Positions 20,085 to 30,960 of a stretch of DNA of 64,000 bases are shown here, one piece after another. Each line of letters begins with the position of its first letter. The stretch's first letter is position 1. Under the pieces are notes generated by a model. That model saw only the letters and a program-made list of their open reading frames with translations, made no database searches and was not told where the DNA came from. The position numbers and the translations under genes are program-made. Source of the DNA: Strigamia acuminata (taxonomy: Eukaryota; Arthropoda; Chilopoda; Geophilomorpha; Linotaeniidae); contig OX442314.1 in assembly GCA_949358305.1 (NCBI GenBank), forward strand, positions 35,521,608-35,585,607. The letters run 5' to 3'.

Positions 20085-21258
20085 TGAAACAAGAGTTATC
20101 AAATTATCAGAAAAAATGGAGAGAATGAAAAGATAGAACATGAAATCTTCAAACCAGTAGTTTCAAGAATTGGAACAAAAATAAGAATCCAAATTCCAAT
20201 ACCAGAGCTCTCATTCAGTACCACTGGAACGACGGCCAGGGTCCGGGGGCAACCACGAGGAGGTAGAGAGTTGGATTTGCTGCCCCCAAATACATTTTTT
20301 TAAATGGGCATTCGCTTATGATGAGAGAAAAACGAAAAATAAGATTGTAATTGGGGTCATTTCACACCAACAAAACTTCTTCCTCTCACGAGGTGTGCGC
20401 CATTACAAAATCACATAATACGTTCGAACGTCGCCACTTTGTTCCAAATAAACTGCATTAAAGGAATGGAAAAAAAAAAAGAAAAAAAAAAAAAGGAATA
20501 TTAATACCATAAAAAAAAAAGTTATTTTCGAGCCCATTGTAAACTCACAGCCAAACATTAAAAATATTTCATTTTCAATTACGATTAGGCCTAAAATGGA
20601 ATCCAAACACATTCGATACGTGAAAAACCTAGAAATATTCACCAAGAAACTAACCATCGACTCGAAATCCAACCTGAATCCAGCTCATTTGACATGCAAC
20701 GATACAATTCTGTACGAATACGATCGAAAAACGAATAAAAATGCGAAAAATATCGAGGAGAAAATGCACGTCCCGAGAAAAAACAACGATTGCAAACGTC
20801 TCGCGAAATGGAATGGAGACAACACAAAACACGTCACTGTTGCTATGCCGACGGAAAAGCATCACTATTGGTGGAAAATTTATGTGGTAGTGACGTAATA
20901 TTAAATAAAAGACTACAATTGTATCAATAGATGGCGCGATTATTCATTTTAGTGATGAATTTGAACGTAGAATTAAATAAATTAAATTTTTACAAACTAA
21001 ATTTTTATATATAAAGTACCGTCAATATAACATTTTATACAGTTATAATATGCCCTTAGTAACACTTTATCAGTTTACATTACAATTCTATTGAATTTAA
21101 TATAAACATGACCCATGGATTAATCCACCCCTCGCTACCCAGAGAGTTCAGACCCCATTCAGAATAAGAAGAAGACAGAAGACTTAATCCTGAATGTGCC
21201 CTGAGTATCCAGTTCCTGTCTTTTCCTAAAAGAAAGCCATATCTTAGTTATCCAGTTC
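20085..21258. repeat. Dispersed repeat C, copy 2
   Basis: Co-linear with 8390-9500, with A-runs added near 20470-20520. Includes the 100-codon frame 20596-20898 homologous to that at 8796 (SKHIRYVKNLEIFTKKL). Ends near TATCCAGTTCCTG. Confidence 0.75.
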
Positions 21259-21310
21259 CTGTTCCTGTTAGCAATGGCCAACAAGGCGAGCAAGTTAAGC
21301 CTCGGACATA

Positions 21311-21510
21311 CAGTAGCGGTCAAAAGTATGCATCCAAACGGTTTTTCTTGAATAACTTTGATTTGGATTTGCCAAACGGTTTGTAATTTTAACCACTTAT
21401 TACCAGCACCAAATAGAATATTCGTACAAAAAATTAGATCAATCCATCAATAACTTTTTTTTTTATTGCCAAAAATGTCCAAATGCTGTGATCAAAAGTA
21501 AGCATTCATT
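21311..21510 (+). repeat. Left inverted repeat of Tc1 element
   Basis: About 200 bp, near-perfect reverse complement of 22358-22556, from CAGTAGCGGTC to AAGTAAGCATTCATT. Confidence 0.92.
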
Positions 21511-21590
21511 GCAATGTTGGGGGGAATCGCATAAATAGTGCCACAACATTTGCATATTTGGACCTTTTGACTATTCAATACACTAGTCTC

Positions 21591-22310
21591 AATGGCTCAG
21601 CACAAATATTTAGCTTCTCCTATCAAGAATGCAATTGTGAAACTATGGAAATACCTATAGTGCAACAGCAAGTCAATTTGGGATTGCAAGAGGGTCAATT
21701 AGTGGAATTATGAAACGTTTTAGGCAACATGACGAAGTGAACCGAGCCCCCAAATCTGGCCAACCTCGAGCAACAACAACAAGAGAGGATAAGTTGATTA
21801 AAAGACTGTCCATTGCTGACCCCACAAAAAATGCATTAGACATAAACCTTGAAATGAAGGCTGATTACAAGATAAATTTCAGTGTTTCTACAACAAAACG
21901 TAGACTTAGTGATGCTGGACTCCATGGTAGAAGACCAGCTAAGAAACCGTTAATTTCAAAGAAAAACAGGATGGCCCGACTGATGTTTGCACATGAGCAC
22001 AAACATTGGACCTCAAAACAGTGGGCCAAGGTTCTGTGGAGTGATGAATCGAAGTTCTTATTATTTGGGATTGATGGAATAAAGTATGTTCGTCGTCCTG
22101 TTGGCCAGAAATTCCATCCACGGTACCAGCAACCGACTGTGAAGCATGGTGGAGGCAGCATCATGGTTTGGGGCTGTTTCAGTCGTGAGAGGATGGGACC
22201 ACTTTTCCGTATTGATGGCATCATGGACAAAATTATGTACAGGGACATTCTTTAAAAACAAATGTTACCATTTGCAAAAAAAAAATGCCCAAGGGATGGA
22301 TTTTCAACAG
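21591..22310 (+). pseudogene. Tc1 transposase, frameshifted and 3'-deleted
   Basis: N-terminal start MAQHKYLASPIKNAIVKLWK runs into a stop. After a frameshift the HTH continues (SQFGIARGSISGIMKRF) and the long frame 21710-22255 carries the linker GRP-like motif (SGQPRATTT), the second HTH, the first catalytic Asp in VLWSDESKF and the MVWGCFS block. Near 22300 a FQQD-like second Asp block is reached in another frame. The region to the final catalytic Asp/Glu (about 90 codons) is missing. Non-functional. Confidence 0.9.
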
Positions 22311-22357
22311 GATTGCTAATAAACACATGTATTATTTGAGTGAAGTTAACTACACTG

Positions 22358-22556
22358 AATGAATGCTTACTTTTGATCACAGCATTTGGACATTGTTGGC
22401 AATAAAAAAAAAGTTATTAATGGATTGATCTAATTTTTTGTACGAATATTCCATTTGGTGCTGGTAATAAGTGGTTAAAATTACAAACCGTTTGGCAAAT
22501 CCAAATCAAGGTTATTCAAGAAAAACCGTTTGGATGCATACTTTTGACCGCTACTG
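22358..22556 (-). repeat. Right inverted repeat of Tc1 element
   Basis: 199 bp, complementary to 21311-21510. Ends ...GACCGCTACTG then TA. Confidence 0.92.
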
Positions 22557-22882
22557 TACTCGAGCAATGGTTGTGGTCAACAGCACGCACGGTCTGTGTG
22601 TCCATTCAACTCCGCCACATGCAGGAATTGTGGCCGCATTGGGCACATTGCGGCGGTGCGCCGTTCTGCCTCCTGTTACCAGGCTCTTCAGCAATCCCCA
22701 CACGTTGTTGCTCAAACGTTTCCACGTCCAAGTGAACAACTGGAAATCGTGCGCCTCATCCTCCTCGCTTTCGAAAAGCTACAACTCCTATGCATTACAT
22801 CGAGGCTGGCAGAGTGCAAGAGCCTGCGTGGCTTGACGTGCCCACACCAGTTGACAGCGCTCAGACACCGCCTGGGTGGTTA

Positions 22883-23396
22883 AGATGGAGATTGGGGTAT
22901 TAAGTTGGAAGGGTATCAGTCATATTCTTGAGGGAGTGAGCATTAAGATGAGCATTAATCTAACTCAGTTTAGGATAGCTGTAAATAGAGAGGCTGACAA
23001 TAGGGATAAAGAGGGGTCAAAAATAAAAAATAAATTTGTTATCATTTTCTCTGCACTCAACTCCTAAAAGGTAAGAAATTTATTTTTTATTTTGTATAGT
23101 TTTTTCTTCTTTACACTGGGCGGTAAACCCCCTTGCCTTTACCGCCAACTCGCATCCTCTCGTGAACCGTCATTTCGTGGGTGGAAACGAGAGCCCAAGA
23201 TAAACGTGCCCGCGTGTGCCGGCAATTCCCCTCGCTCAGCGAGTGTAGGCAACTTGTCTGATCAATAAAAGGAGATTTATGGAAATGTATGAAGATGAGC
23301 TGATTTGCATGCCGGCTCTTTTTCATTCCGTGTCCGTGAGGCCATCACTTTTATCTTCCCTTTTTTGTTTGAGTCTCTTCTTCTCCTTTTTTTTTA
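22883..23396. other. Gap: no gene seen
   Basis: Short frames only. The stretch 23110-23330 is relatively GC-rich (GGCGGTAAAC; CGTGAGGCCATCAC) and could be LTR sequence, but no partner copy is in the window. Confidence 0.3.
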
Positions 23397-23398
23397 AA

Positions 23399-23425
23399 GG
23401 TGGGGTCCGCGGAAGGGACCCCACC
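23399..23425. repeat. Strong GC hairpin
   Basis: GGTGGGGTCC, 7-nt loop, GGACCCCACC: a perfect 10-bp stem. Confidence 0.6.
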
Positions 23426-23936
23426 GGAAAGAGAAAAATGTAATTGGAAAATGTTTAAAAATTGTTTCGTGGCACCTGGAAGGTGCACCTGTGTCGGATG
23501 GGTGTTTAATGGTGGGGGGGGGGTCAGTAAGAGGACAATCGAAGCTCCAAGAGACCCATTAGGAGGAAAATACGTCCCCCAGTGAGCACATGCGCCAAGC
23601 GTGTCATTAGGGAGGCATGTGGCGGCCATTTATCATTGTGAAAAAGGGGAAAGGACGGCCAGCAACCTACGACCTGTATTGTCTTGCACCGACTCTAAAC
23701 TGGGGATTTGGAAAACACCCTCGCGGAGGCCAAGGTCTCGATGTCTGTTTTTTAAAGTGTATTGAAATTGTTGAAATTGAAAAGTACCCCGTCGTGGATA
23801 TCTAGAAGCGTGACAGCATAGCGATATATATCAAAACCAAAAGGATTCAAACACGGCAAGTTTAGTGCCTATTCTGTTTTGTAAGTAAAATCATATTTTA
23901 AAAAATTTCGGAAGAAAAAAATGGATTACTTCACTT
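23426..23936. other. Gap: no gene seen
   Basis: Includes a G-run at 23513-23522 and short frames without domain signal. Confidence 0.3.
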
Positions 23937-24131
23937 TAGCGACGCCCGTTTCAGCGACACCCGTTTCAGCGACGCCATTTTTAAGGTGCTTAGATGCAGT
24001 TAGTACAGGTTAGTACAGGTTAGTATAGGTTAGTTTAGTTTAGTTTAGTATAGATTAGTATAGGTTAGTATAGATTAGTATAGGTTAAATAGGCTGAAAA
24101 GCAGGGTTGCTGAAGCGGGCGTCGCTAACGT
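23937..24131. repeat. Foldback element with TTAGG-like core
   Basis: Ends are inverted: TTAGCGACGCCCGTTTCAGC on the left, and the reverse complement of TTAGCGACGCCCGCTTCAGC on the right. The left arm repeats CGACGCCCGTTTCAG motifs. The centre (24000-24090) is about ten degenerate AGGTTAGTAT units resembling TTAGG telomere-type repeat. No clear target duplication. Confidence 0.65.
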
Positions 24132-24785
24132 GAATCCGGGATGAAATCTTCCATTTATTACTCTTGTCAGGTAGGCTTCTAATCACAAATAGTATGCCAA
24201 ACCAATATTTATTTAAGTTTTATTTACCAGACGACGTGCCGATGAATGGAAAACTCTGTCTGACCCCATCAAGCTTGAGTTCAATGAAATGCCGAAATTG
24301 GCCTCGACCCGGCATAAGCCAAGTTCGCCCAAGAAAAGAAGCCCGACATCGCCACGCACACGAAGCGCGCGCACCGCCAAGACGAGAAACCCGACAACTC
24401 TGAGCATATATTTTCCCTTGAAAATATAGTGGTTGAACGCGATAACACGTTCAACACTGCCCACCCCCGAGTTGTACCCTGACCACAAAGCAAAAGTACA
24501 AAAATAATGAAATATAAAGGAATGAAATGCATATTTATTACACTGTGTCTGCTCGCACATACACGCATTTGGGTGCAGGTGGATTGCAAGTGTGTTTTGC
24601 TGCCAAAAGGCATGTTGTGCCCCCAAAACGCAGATTTGTGTGGCCAAAATGCTCTTTGGAAACTTAGCTGCTACGGAAGCATTCGAGAGCACGCCACCCG
24701 ATCTGTCTGGAGACCAAAAACTGGTGTGAGTGGCACTAAATCTGATGCCAAGAAAAGTGGGTTGTTATGGCAACACTAATGGTTT
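24132..24785. other. Gap: weak repeat similarity only
   Basis: 24300-24430 faintly resembles repeat B (CAACTCTGAGCATATATTTT). A hairpin ATATTTTC/GAAAATAT lies at 24408-24429. No supported gene. Confidence 0.35.
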
Positions 24786-25680
24786 TTAAATTAAGAAAAA
24801 AACTACGAAAATGTTTTGAAATTAAGGAACTCGGTCAACTAAAATTCATGTTGGGAATAGAGTTTGGACGTGACAAAAATGGAAATGTGTTTCTTACGCA
24901 ATAGAAATACATTGAAAAGATTTTGAAGCATTTCAACATGCAGGATTCCAAACCGATGACAACACCGATGGTTATCTACCCCACTAATGACAAGAAGAAA
25001 CCTGAAGAATTCAAAGATTTGACGAATGAACCTTACAGAGAGGTGATTGGGTGTCTCCCCTACTTGGCAAACAGCACAAAACCGGATATTTCGCATGCAG
25101 TAAACGTGTTGGCGCAATATAATTGCATACCGAAAACTAATCATTGGCAGATGGCCAAACGAATCTTGCGATACCTGTCAAGAACGAAGACACATGGACT
25201 GATCTACAACGATAACAAGGTATTGTTAACAGCTTTTGGGGATGCGGATTGCGCGAATGATAAAGAAGACAGAAAATCCTATAGTGGAAATTTGCTGAAA
25301 CTGGCTGACAACTTGGTTATTTGGCAGGGCTGTAAACATAAAGTTGTAGCAACAAGCAGTATGGAATCAGAATGCATTTCAATATGTAGTTGTTCAAAGG
25401 ACATTATTTGGATTTGGATGAGAAGACTGATCGAAGAGTTGGACTTATCAAAGCTAATCGGGGGACAATCAACCGGCTAAGGCTTTCGCACAAAGCAACA
25501 TTGAAAATCGTCGATCTAAACACATAGACGTGCGGTATCATTACATTAGTGAACAGATTAAGGGGAAGCGAATCAAACTGGAATTTGTTCCAACTGAAGA
25601 CAACGAAGCCGATTTGCTCACAAAACCCTTAGCAAAAGTAAAACTGATGAATTTTAGAGAATTGATTGGAGGGAAACCAA
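24786..25680 (+). pseudogene. Copia pol fragment: RT end and RNase H
   Basis: Starts within RT (IKELGQLKFMLGIEFGRD), then an in-frame TAG after FLTQ at 24902-24904, then YREVIGCLPYLANSTKPDIS, AKRILRYLSRTKTHGL, RNase H AFGDADCAND, VVATSSMESEC, and after a frameshift near 25480 the tail SKHIDVRYHYISEQIKG with DLLTKPLAK. This is the normal Copia order. Two lesions, no LTR nearby. Confidence 0.9.
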
Positions 25681-26380
25681 AATCCCTGAATGAGGAGTCC
25701 AGGTGGAATCGAGCATGTGCGAAGAACATATCTGAAGAAGGAATGCGAACAGTATTGTGCATGGATACGGGGCATAATGAGGTCGTCATTTCTGCAACAG
25801 CGGCAATTTTAAAATTTTTTTTCAACGAATGGTCCGACTAGTCTCATGACTCGAGTTAAAAATTTGATGGACACATCCACCTTATTTTTTCCACCTTTTT
25901 ATTAGGTGCAGAACTATTAAAATGGCGCCTAAGAAGCCAGGGCCACCAAGGCATCCGAGGAGCGTAGCGACCGCCAAATGTTTCCAAAATCAAATGGCTA
26001 TAGATAGAGATCAACAGCAACACAATGATGAAACTGAAGAGCCCAGGTATAAGTTAGATTATGATCACCAGTTACTGCGACCCGTTCACCCCGAAGTGAG
26101 CACTCCATCCACATTGATGGAGAGGGCCCACCTCACCTCATCGCATCATAGGAATTGTTTAAGCTCATTTTATTTTTAACTTATTTGAATATCTTTCATT
26201 GGCTGCTCCAAAATAGGCCTGTTATTTAGGGTTGTTTTATGCCTGTTTGGAATATTTTAACTTATTGTTTTATTGTGAGTTTTTTTTGCTCTTGGTGCAT
26301 CTAAGCATGTCTATGTATGCAAAAAAAAATTGACTTTTTATTTTTCATTTTTTGTTTTCATTTCTATATTTTATTTATAG
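25681..26380 (+). other. Gap with an unrecognised 85-codon ORF
   Basis: 25922-26179 opens with MAPKKPGPPRHPRSVATAKC in good ATG context (TTAAAATGGCG) and ends at TAA. It is polar and low-complexity, with no domain. A possible first exon, since a kelch exon follows 200 bp later on the same strand; unproven. Confidence 0.25.
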
Positions 26381-26519
26381 GTTGATGTGTTGAAGCCAAC
26401 AGCAAGTCGACTACCACACGACACCCTTTTTGTAATTGGGGGTTATAATGCCAACAGTCACATTGAAGTGTACAATTTACACACCAAACGTTGGTTAGTC
26501 TCTGTAAACAGGGATATTG
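26381..26519 (+). CDS. Kelch-repeat exon, KLHL10-like (copy 2)
   Basis: Same exon as 7351, preceded by homologous intron sequence and a TTATTTATAG acceptor. Reads RLPHDTLFVIGGYNANSHIE and KRWLVSVNRDI, then GTTAGT, a plausible donor, exactly where copy 1 runs on into the next kelch blade. The reading frame stays open past the donor but loses kelch similarity. Could be a real exon of a KLHL10-like gene or a duplicated fragment; neighbouring blades were not found. Confidence 0.6.
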
Positions 26520-27343
26520 TTAGTCATGAAGGGCCTAATTTTTATGATTGGTGGCCACATTGGAAACCAACACACAACAAACCAGTTAATCATTTTCCCT
26601 TGAATAACACTATACCAAATTGGGAGGTCAGTTTTACCACTTTGTCAGGAAATGTCACGCAAGAAAGTATCAGACTTTACAAGAACATGCTGCGTTTGTT
26701 TTTTTAAAAACACAGAAAAAGCAATATGAAGGAGGAGGAGGAGGAGGTACCCAAAAGGATCCCGCTTGCAAAAAAAAGCAGACTTCAAAAAATAGCAGAA
26801 TTCCACACTCAAAAACATCAACTTTTTCAAATTTTCAAACTGATTTCCTTTTTCCCGCCTTTCTTTAACGAATAGATGTGTGCTCGTTGCCTTGAATAAC
26901 ACACTATGTCATACTCCGTATTTAATTAATTTTTTAAATTAAACCATTTCAGCAATTCCACTCAAGTCTAAAAAATGAATGAGAAGTTATATTCTATTTT
27001 TAGCAATAACCATTATGCAAGAGGCATAGAGAATAGAGAATTCAACTGCAGAATTTGAGCTACGCACACCAAGCGCCTTCCAGGAGAGCGTAGGCACGTT
27101 GAACCCAGCTTATCTCTTCAGAAAAGCCTTTATTGGGAAGTGGGTCAGAACAGATCCGGGTTACAAGAGCAAGCATTGGATCTTGTGGAATCCTACAGTT
27201 GTTGTTAAAAATTCCATACAGCAATCAATTATCGGTCGTTTTGAAAGCAGAAGAAAATAAGCTGACAACTCGTCATCAATACGTATTTAACTGTCTCGAT
27301 CCTTTCGGAATTATTCAAGTAAGTATATACAGTAACTGACTGG
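26520..27343 (+). other. Gap with one exon-like frame
   Basis: Near 27220-27322 the frame KAEENKLTTRHQYVFNCLDP then FGIIQ ends at CAAG|TAAGTA-type donor sequence. A (GGA)n run lies at 26731-26748. Nothing recognised. Confidence 0.25.
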
Positions 27344-27910
27344 CTGGCTACTTCACTGAGAGATGATATGCAAAAAACCGTGCACGGCGTGTAAATGCTT
27401 GGTCCACGAGCAATGGGTTTCCAGATTTAAGAACAACCTTGTGCTATATTCCAGGTGATAATCACATCCCTGAAACCGAATGGAACATGGTCAAAACCCA
27501 AATTGAAAGGGCATTAGAACATCAAATATTGAACACAGCTTAAATTGGCACGAATGCAAACAAGTTTAGACTGGACTACATTGTTGCCACAATTACTCAT
27601 TTGAAAAAAACTGTTCTAACCCAAAATGCAAACTTTGACAATTTTATCTCTATTTGTGCAACGGTAAGTGGATTCAATTGTAACACACACACATAGGTCT
27701 ATCAGAATTAAATGCATTTGTTCAGTCTGTTCCATCATGGGCAGGACCTTTCTTGAAAAACCTGTTGAGCAAAGAGGGTTTATGGCGCCATTTCTGTTGC
27801 GAAGTTCAAACGTGGAATTGAACCTTGCCTCCTCCAAAGAGCCCATGGTGTACGTCCCGACGACAGTCACCCAACAACAATATAAACTACCATTCGGAAA
27901 AATGTTCCAC

Positions 27911-28245
27911 ATTTTTATAAACAATGGGAAACTGAATCGCAAAAGGCTATACTGGTGCTGTGCTTTACTAAATAGATGTGGGACTGAAATGTCTATCTTT
28001 CTTCTGGAAAATTGTCTCAGTCAATGTGCTGAACTCACGAAATCCCATGTCCGAACTGTCTGGGTAGAGGGCTGGTGCATTCCGCCTTCCCCACACAGTA
28101 AAGCAAAGAAGGATCTATTTTTATAAATAACGGAAAACTGACACGTAACAGGTTATACTGGTGCTGTGCTTTACTCAATAGATGTGGAACTGAAATGTCT
28201 ATTTTCCTTCTAGCAAATTGTCTTAGTCAGTGTGCTGAAATAATT
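27911..28245 (+). repeat. Tandem pair encoding a Cys/Trp motif, FLYWCH-like (copy 1)
   Basis: Two units of about 128 bp (27911-28038 and 28117-28245) each encode NNGKL.R.RLYWCCALLNRCGTE followed by LSQCAE. The YWCC...C arrangement recalls FLYWCH-type zinc fingers but the final His is not clear. Frames are broken between units by a TAA at 28124-28126. An upstream exon-like frame after an acceptor (ELNAFVQSVPSWAGPFLKNL, about 27700) may belong with it. Confidence 0.4.
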
Positions 28246-28899
28246 GTAGAACTTTACAGAACAGATCTTTCATGTGGAAATATCAGTGTTGAAGATTCAA
28301 CTGCAACCAGCACAAGTGAGCATCTTATGCACCAATTGTTGACTTTAGGAAACAGTCACACAATAATATGTAACACAAATTCCATTCCAAGACATTTAAT
28401 GCACAATAGTTTTTGAAAAAATTCAGAGAATTATATTTATGAGTTTTTCAATCATCCTTCAATCAAGGTTAATAATTCAAAAGGAATTTTTTTTTAAATA
28501 AAATTTTTTCAAAAAATTATTTTCGAAGAATTTTTCTAATGTTACAAAAGTCAAATTGGAAAAACACATAAATAGGTTCCGCCTATTTAATGCCGTTAAT
28601 AATGGCTAGAGATTTTTTTTGTCATTAACAAATATCATAATTGGCATATACGTATAATGGACAGCAATGCACTATTGTCATGTCAGACTGTGATGAAAAA
28701 GATTGCGATGAGCAAAAGAAATAAACTGACACATTTTTGTAACGTATCTCATTTCATGGTGCTTGATGACACCCTTAACATTTCTACTGTGTGGGATCTC
28801 ATGTCCATCAGGGTACAATGAATTCAGTTGAAGAATCGCTGGTACAGATATTATTTCAAAGAATCAACAACATCCAAATTTAATGTGGGAAAATGTGTT

Positions 28900-29420
28900 T
28901 TTCATTTCATTTCATTTCACAATGTCAAAAACCAAAACTGATGACCTTTCACCAGCCATTGACCCGCCACAAGTGGTTTATTGTTGGGGGTCTTCATCTA
29001 TCATCTCAATGTCCCCCTTGACGAAGTTAAAGGAAAAATGCAAGAATTTGGAAAAATCTCCAATTGCGAGAGAGAGACAGCTTGCCTGGGAATAAAGACA
29101 GGTAACATTCGAATAAAAATGACCATAAGAATTGATTTACCACAGAGAATCGGCCACGTGGGTCGAACTATACACCGGAACATGGCAGTCGTTTGCAATT
29201 ACTGCAAACAGACGGGCCACCAAATTGCCAATTGTGTGAAAACAACGGTCTGCTACAATTGCAATGAGCGGGGTCACCACAGCAGAACTTGCCAAAAGCC
29301 ATGCTAACACTGCACGGATCTAAGCCACACCTCTGCAAATTGCCCAAAGAAAACAAAGGAAGCAACTTACAAGACTGACAAAAAAGACAACAAAAGGGCC
29401 GTGGCAAACCAAAAATAAAA
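28900..29420 (+). pseudogene. Zinc-knuckle ORF, retroelement ORF1/gag-like (copy 1)
   Basis: The frame ending at 29307 contains two perfect CCHC knuckles (CNYCKQTGHQIANC and CYNCNERGHHSRTC) and the beginning of a third. A TAA replaces the codon before HCTDLSHTSANC, so the third knuckle lies beyond the stop. Upstream, LNVPLDEVKGKMQEFGKI and IRIDLPQRIGHVGRTIHR fit the RRM-like part of non-LTR ORF1 proteins. The reverse transcriptase is absent. The same stop is in the duplicate at 54094. Confidence 0.65.
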
Positions 29421-29845
29421 AGGGAGCAAAAGCACAACACTGGATGGGGACGGCACTGCTGTGTTCTCTCCCCCACGTAAACTTGGATTTTTATTGCTTT
29501 GTTGTTTGTGATGCTGCCTTTGGTCAGCACTCCCTCATTTTTGACCCTCAATAAAACGCACTTCACTGTTCTTGTCAAACCAAACCAGTGTCCAGTTATT
29601 TAGCTCGTACCGCAAATGGGATCTTAGTGTTCAAACACACCAGGCACCACGACCGATGAAATAGAATCAAGAAATGGATGATGTACGTCTCTTATGTGCA
29701 TTGCAAAATTTCTATTACAATGTATTTCAAATTTGTTTTAGCTATAAACTTGACGAGACCCACTTGAAAATTGAAATACCATAAATATTCATAGATCGTA
29801 GATTAGAATATATGAAATGCAGTCTAATATCGATTAAATTTCATT

Positions 29846-30140
29846 TTTTGGCAAATGCTACACTCATGCAGGCTTACAATACCAAATTTTTGCATGAAAT
29901 TTCGTTTCTGGTAAATGCTACATTCATGCAGGCTTACAATACCAAAAATTACGCATGAAACTTCGTTTCTGGTAAATGCTACACATGCAGGCTAACAATA
30001 CCAAATTTGTGCATAAAATTTCGTTTTTGGTAAATGCTACACATGCAGGCTAACAATACCAAATTTGTGCATAAAATTTCGTTTTTGGTAAACGCTACAC
30101 ATGCAGGCTTACAATACCAAATATTATGGATGAAATTTCA
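29846..30140. repeat. 58-bp minisatellite, about 5 units (copy 1)
   Basis: Unit core GGTAAATGCTACACATGCAG then GCTAACAATACCAAATTTGT. A single unit occurs in repeat C at about 8215. The duplicate block has one unit more. Confidence 0.9.
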
Positions 30141-30960
30141 TTTTTGGCAAATACTACACTCATTTAATAAAATGCAGTCTTCCACAACCCAAATCATATT
30201 GTGTCAAATTAAGACACAAAATCCATAAAAAGTAAAACAAAAATTTCCAAACAAATAAATAAGAGAGATTGGACCAGAACATGGAAACTTCAAACCAGTA
30301 ATTTCAAGAATTCGAACAAAAATAAGAATCCAAATTCCAACACCAGAGCTCTCATTCAGTACCACTGGAACGATGCCCAGGGTCCAGGGGCAACCACGAG
30401 GAGGTAGAGAGTTGGATTTGCTGCCCCTAATACATTTTTTTAAATAGGCAGCGACTATACGTTCGCTGTGATTGATTGAGATTGATTGATTTCCCCCTTG
30501 ACCCCCCCAAACTTAACCTTACCTTGGTTAAACCACGCAGACCGTACGTATTAATTTAAATATAACTATGGAAAAAAAGTAGGAGGAAAAAAATAAAAAA
30601 AACACGATAAAAAAACAATAAAATAAGAAAAAACGAGAAGAAAACGAGAGAAAAACTAAAAATAGAATTGAAATTGTTGGTGTAAGTCGTAAAACTGGAA
30701 ATCGGAGAGCATTCACGAGGTCACTTCACCCCTTCCTTGGTAGTGCGCCATTACGAATCACATCGCTTCATCAAAATAATTCGTTCCATCGTAGCCACTT
30801 TCTTTTAAATAAACTTCATGAAACAAACGTATTCTAGAAGAACGAAAAAAAATATATAAAATAGTACAGTTAGATGAAAAAGAGGATAGTTTTTACGACT
30901 GTTTTAACAAGACTTGCCTTCATCAACGCAGCCAACGTAAAAATGGCGGCACGGGAAACA
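30141..30960. repeat. Repeat C, partial copy inside the block
   Basis: Shares GGGGCAACCACGAGGAGGTA and the CATGAAACAAACGTA region with copies 1 and 2. Between them, 30480-30540 carries CCCCCTTGACCCCCC and a pyrimidine/purine run. Beyond 30950 the similarity is lost. Confidence 0.6.

Larger units (their letters stand above)
21311..22556 (+). mobile_element. Tc1-family DNA transposon (defective)
   Basis: 1246 bp with long inverted repeats (21311-21510 and 22358-22556), flanked by TA at 21309-21310 and 22557-22558, the hallmark target duplication of Tc1/mariner. Outer ends read CAGTAGCGGTCAAAAGTATG. The transposase inside is frameshifted and deleted, so the copy could move only in trans. Confidence 0.95.
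21270..22882 (+). pseudogene. Gypsy gag zinc-knuckle remnant split by a Tc1 element
   Basis: After the Tc1 element a frame reads HARSVCPFNSATCRNCGRIG followed by HIAAVRRS, a gypsy gag zinc-knuckle region in which the last Cys of the second knuckle is Arg. The sequence on the left of Tc1 continues in the same frame into the basic linker across the duplicated TA. The remaining frame to 22880 has no protease motif. A gag fragment that was already present when Tc1 inserted. Confidence 0.65.

Noticed and set aside
27616-27942. 108-codon minus-strand ORF conserved exactly at 52406-52732
   Set aside because: Conservation reflects the recent duplication; the opposite strand has the better exon-like signals and no domain is visible here.
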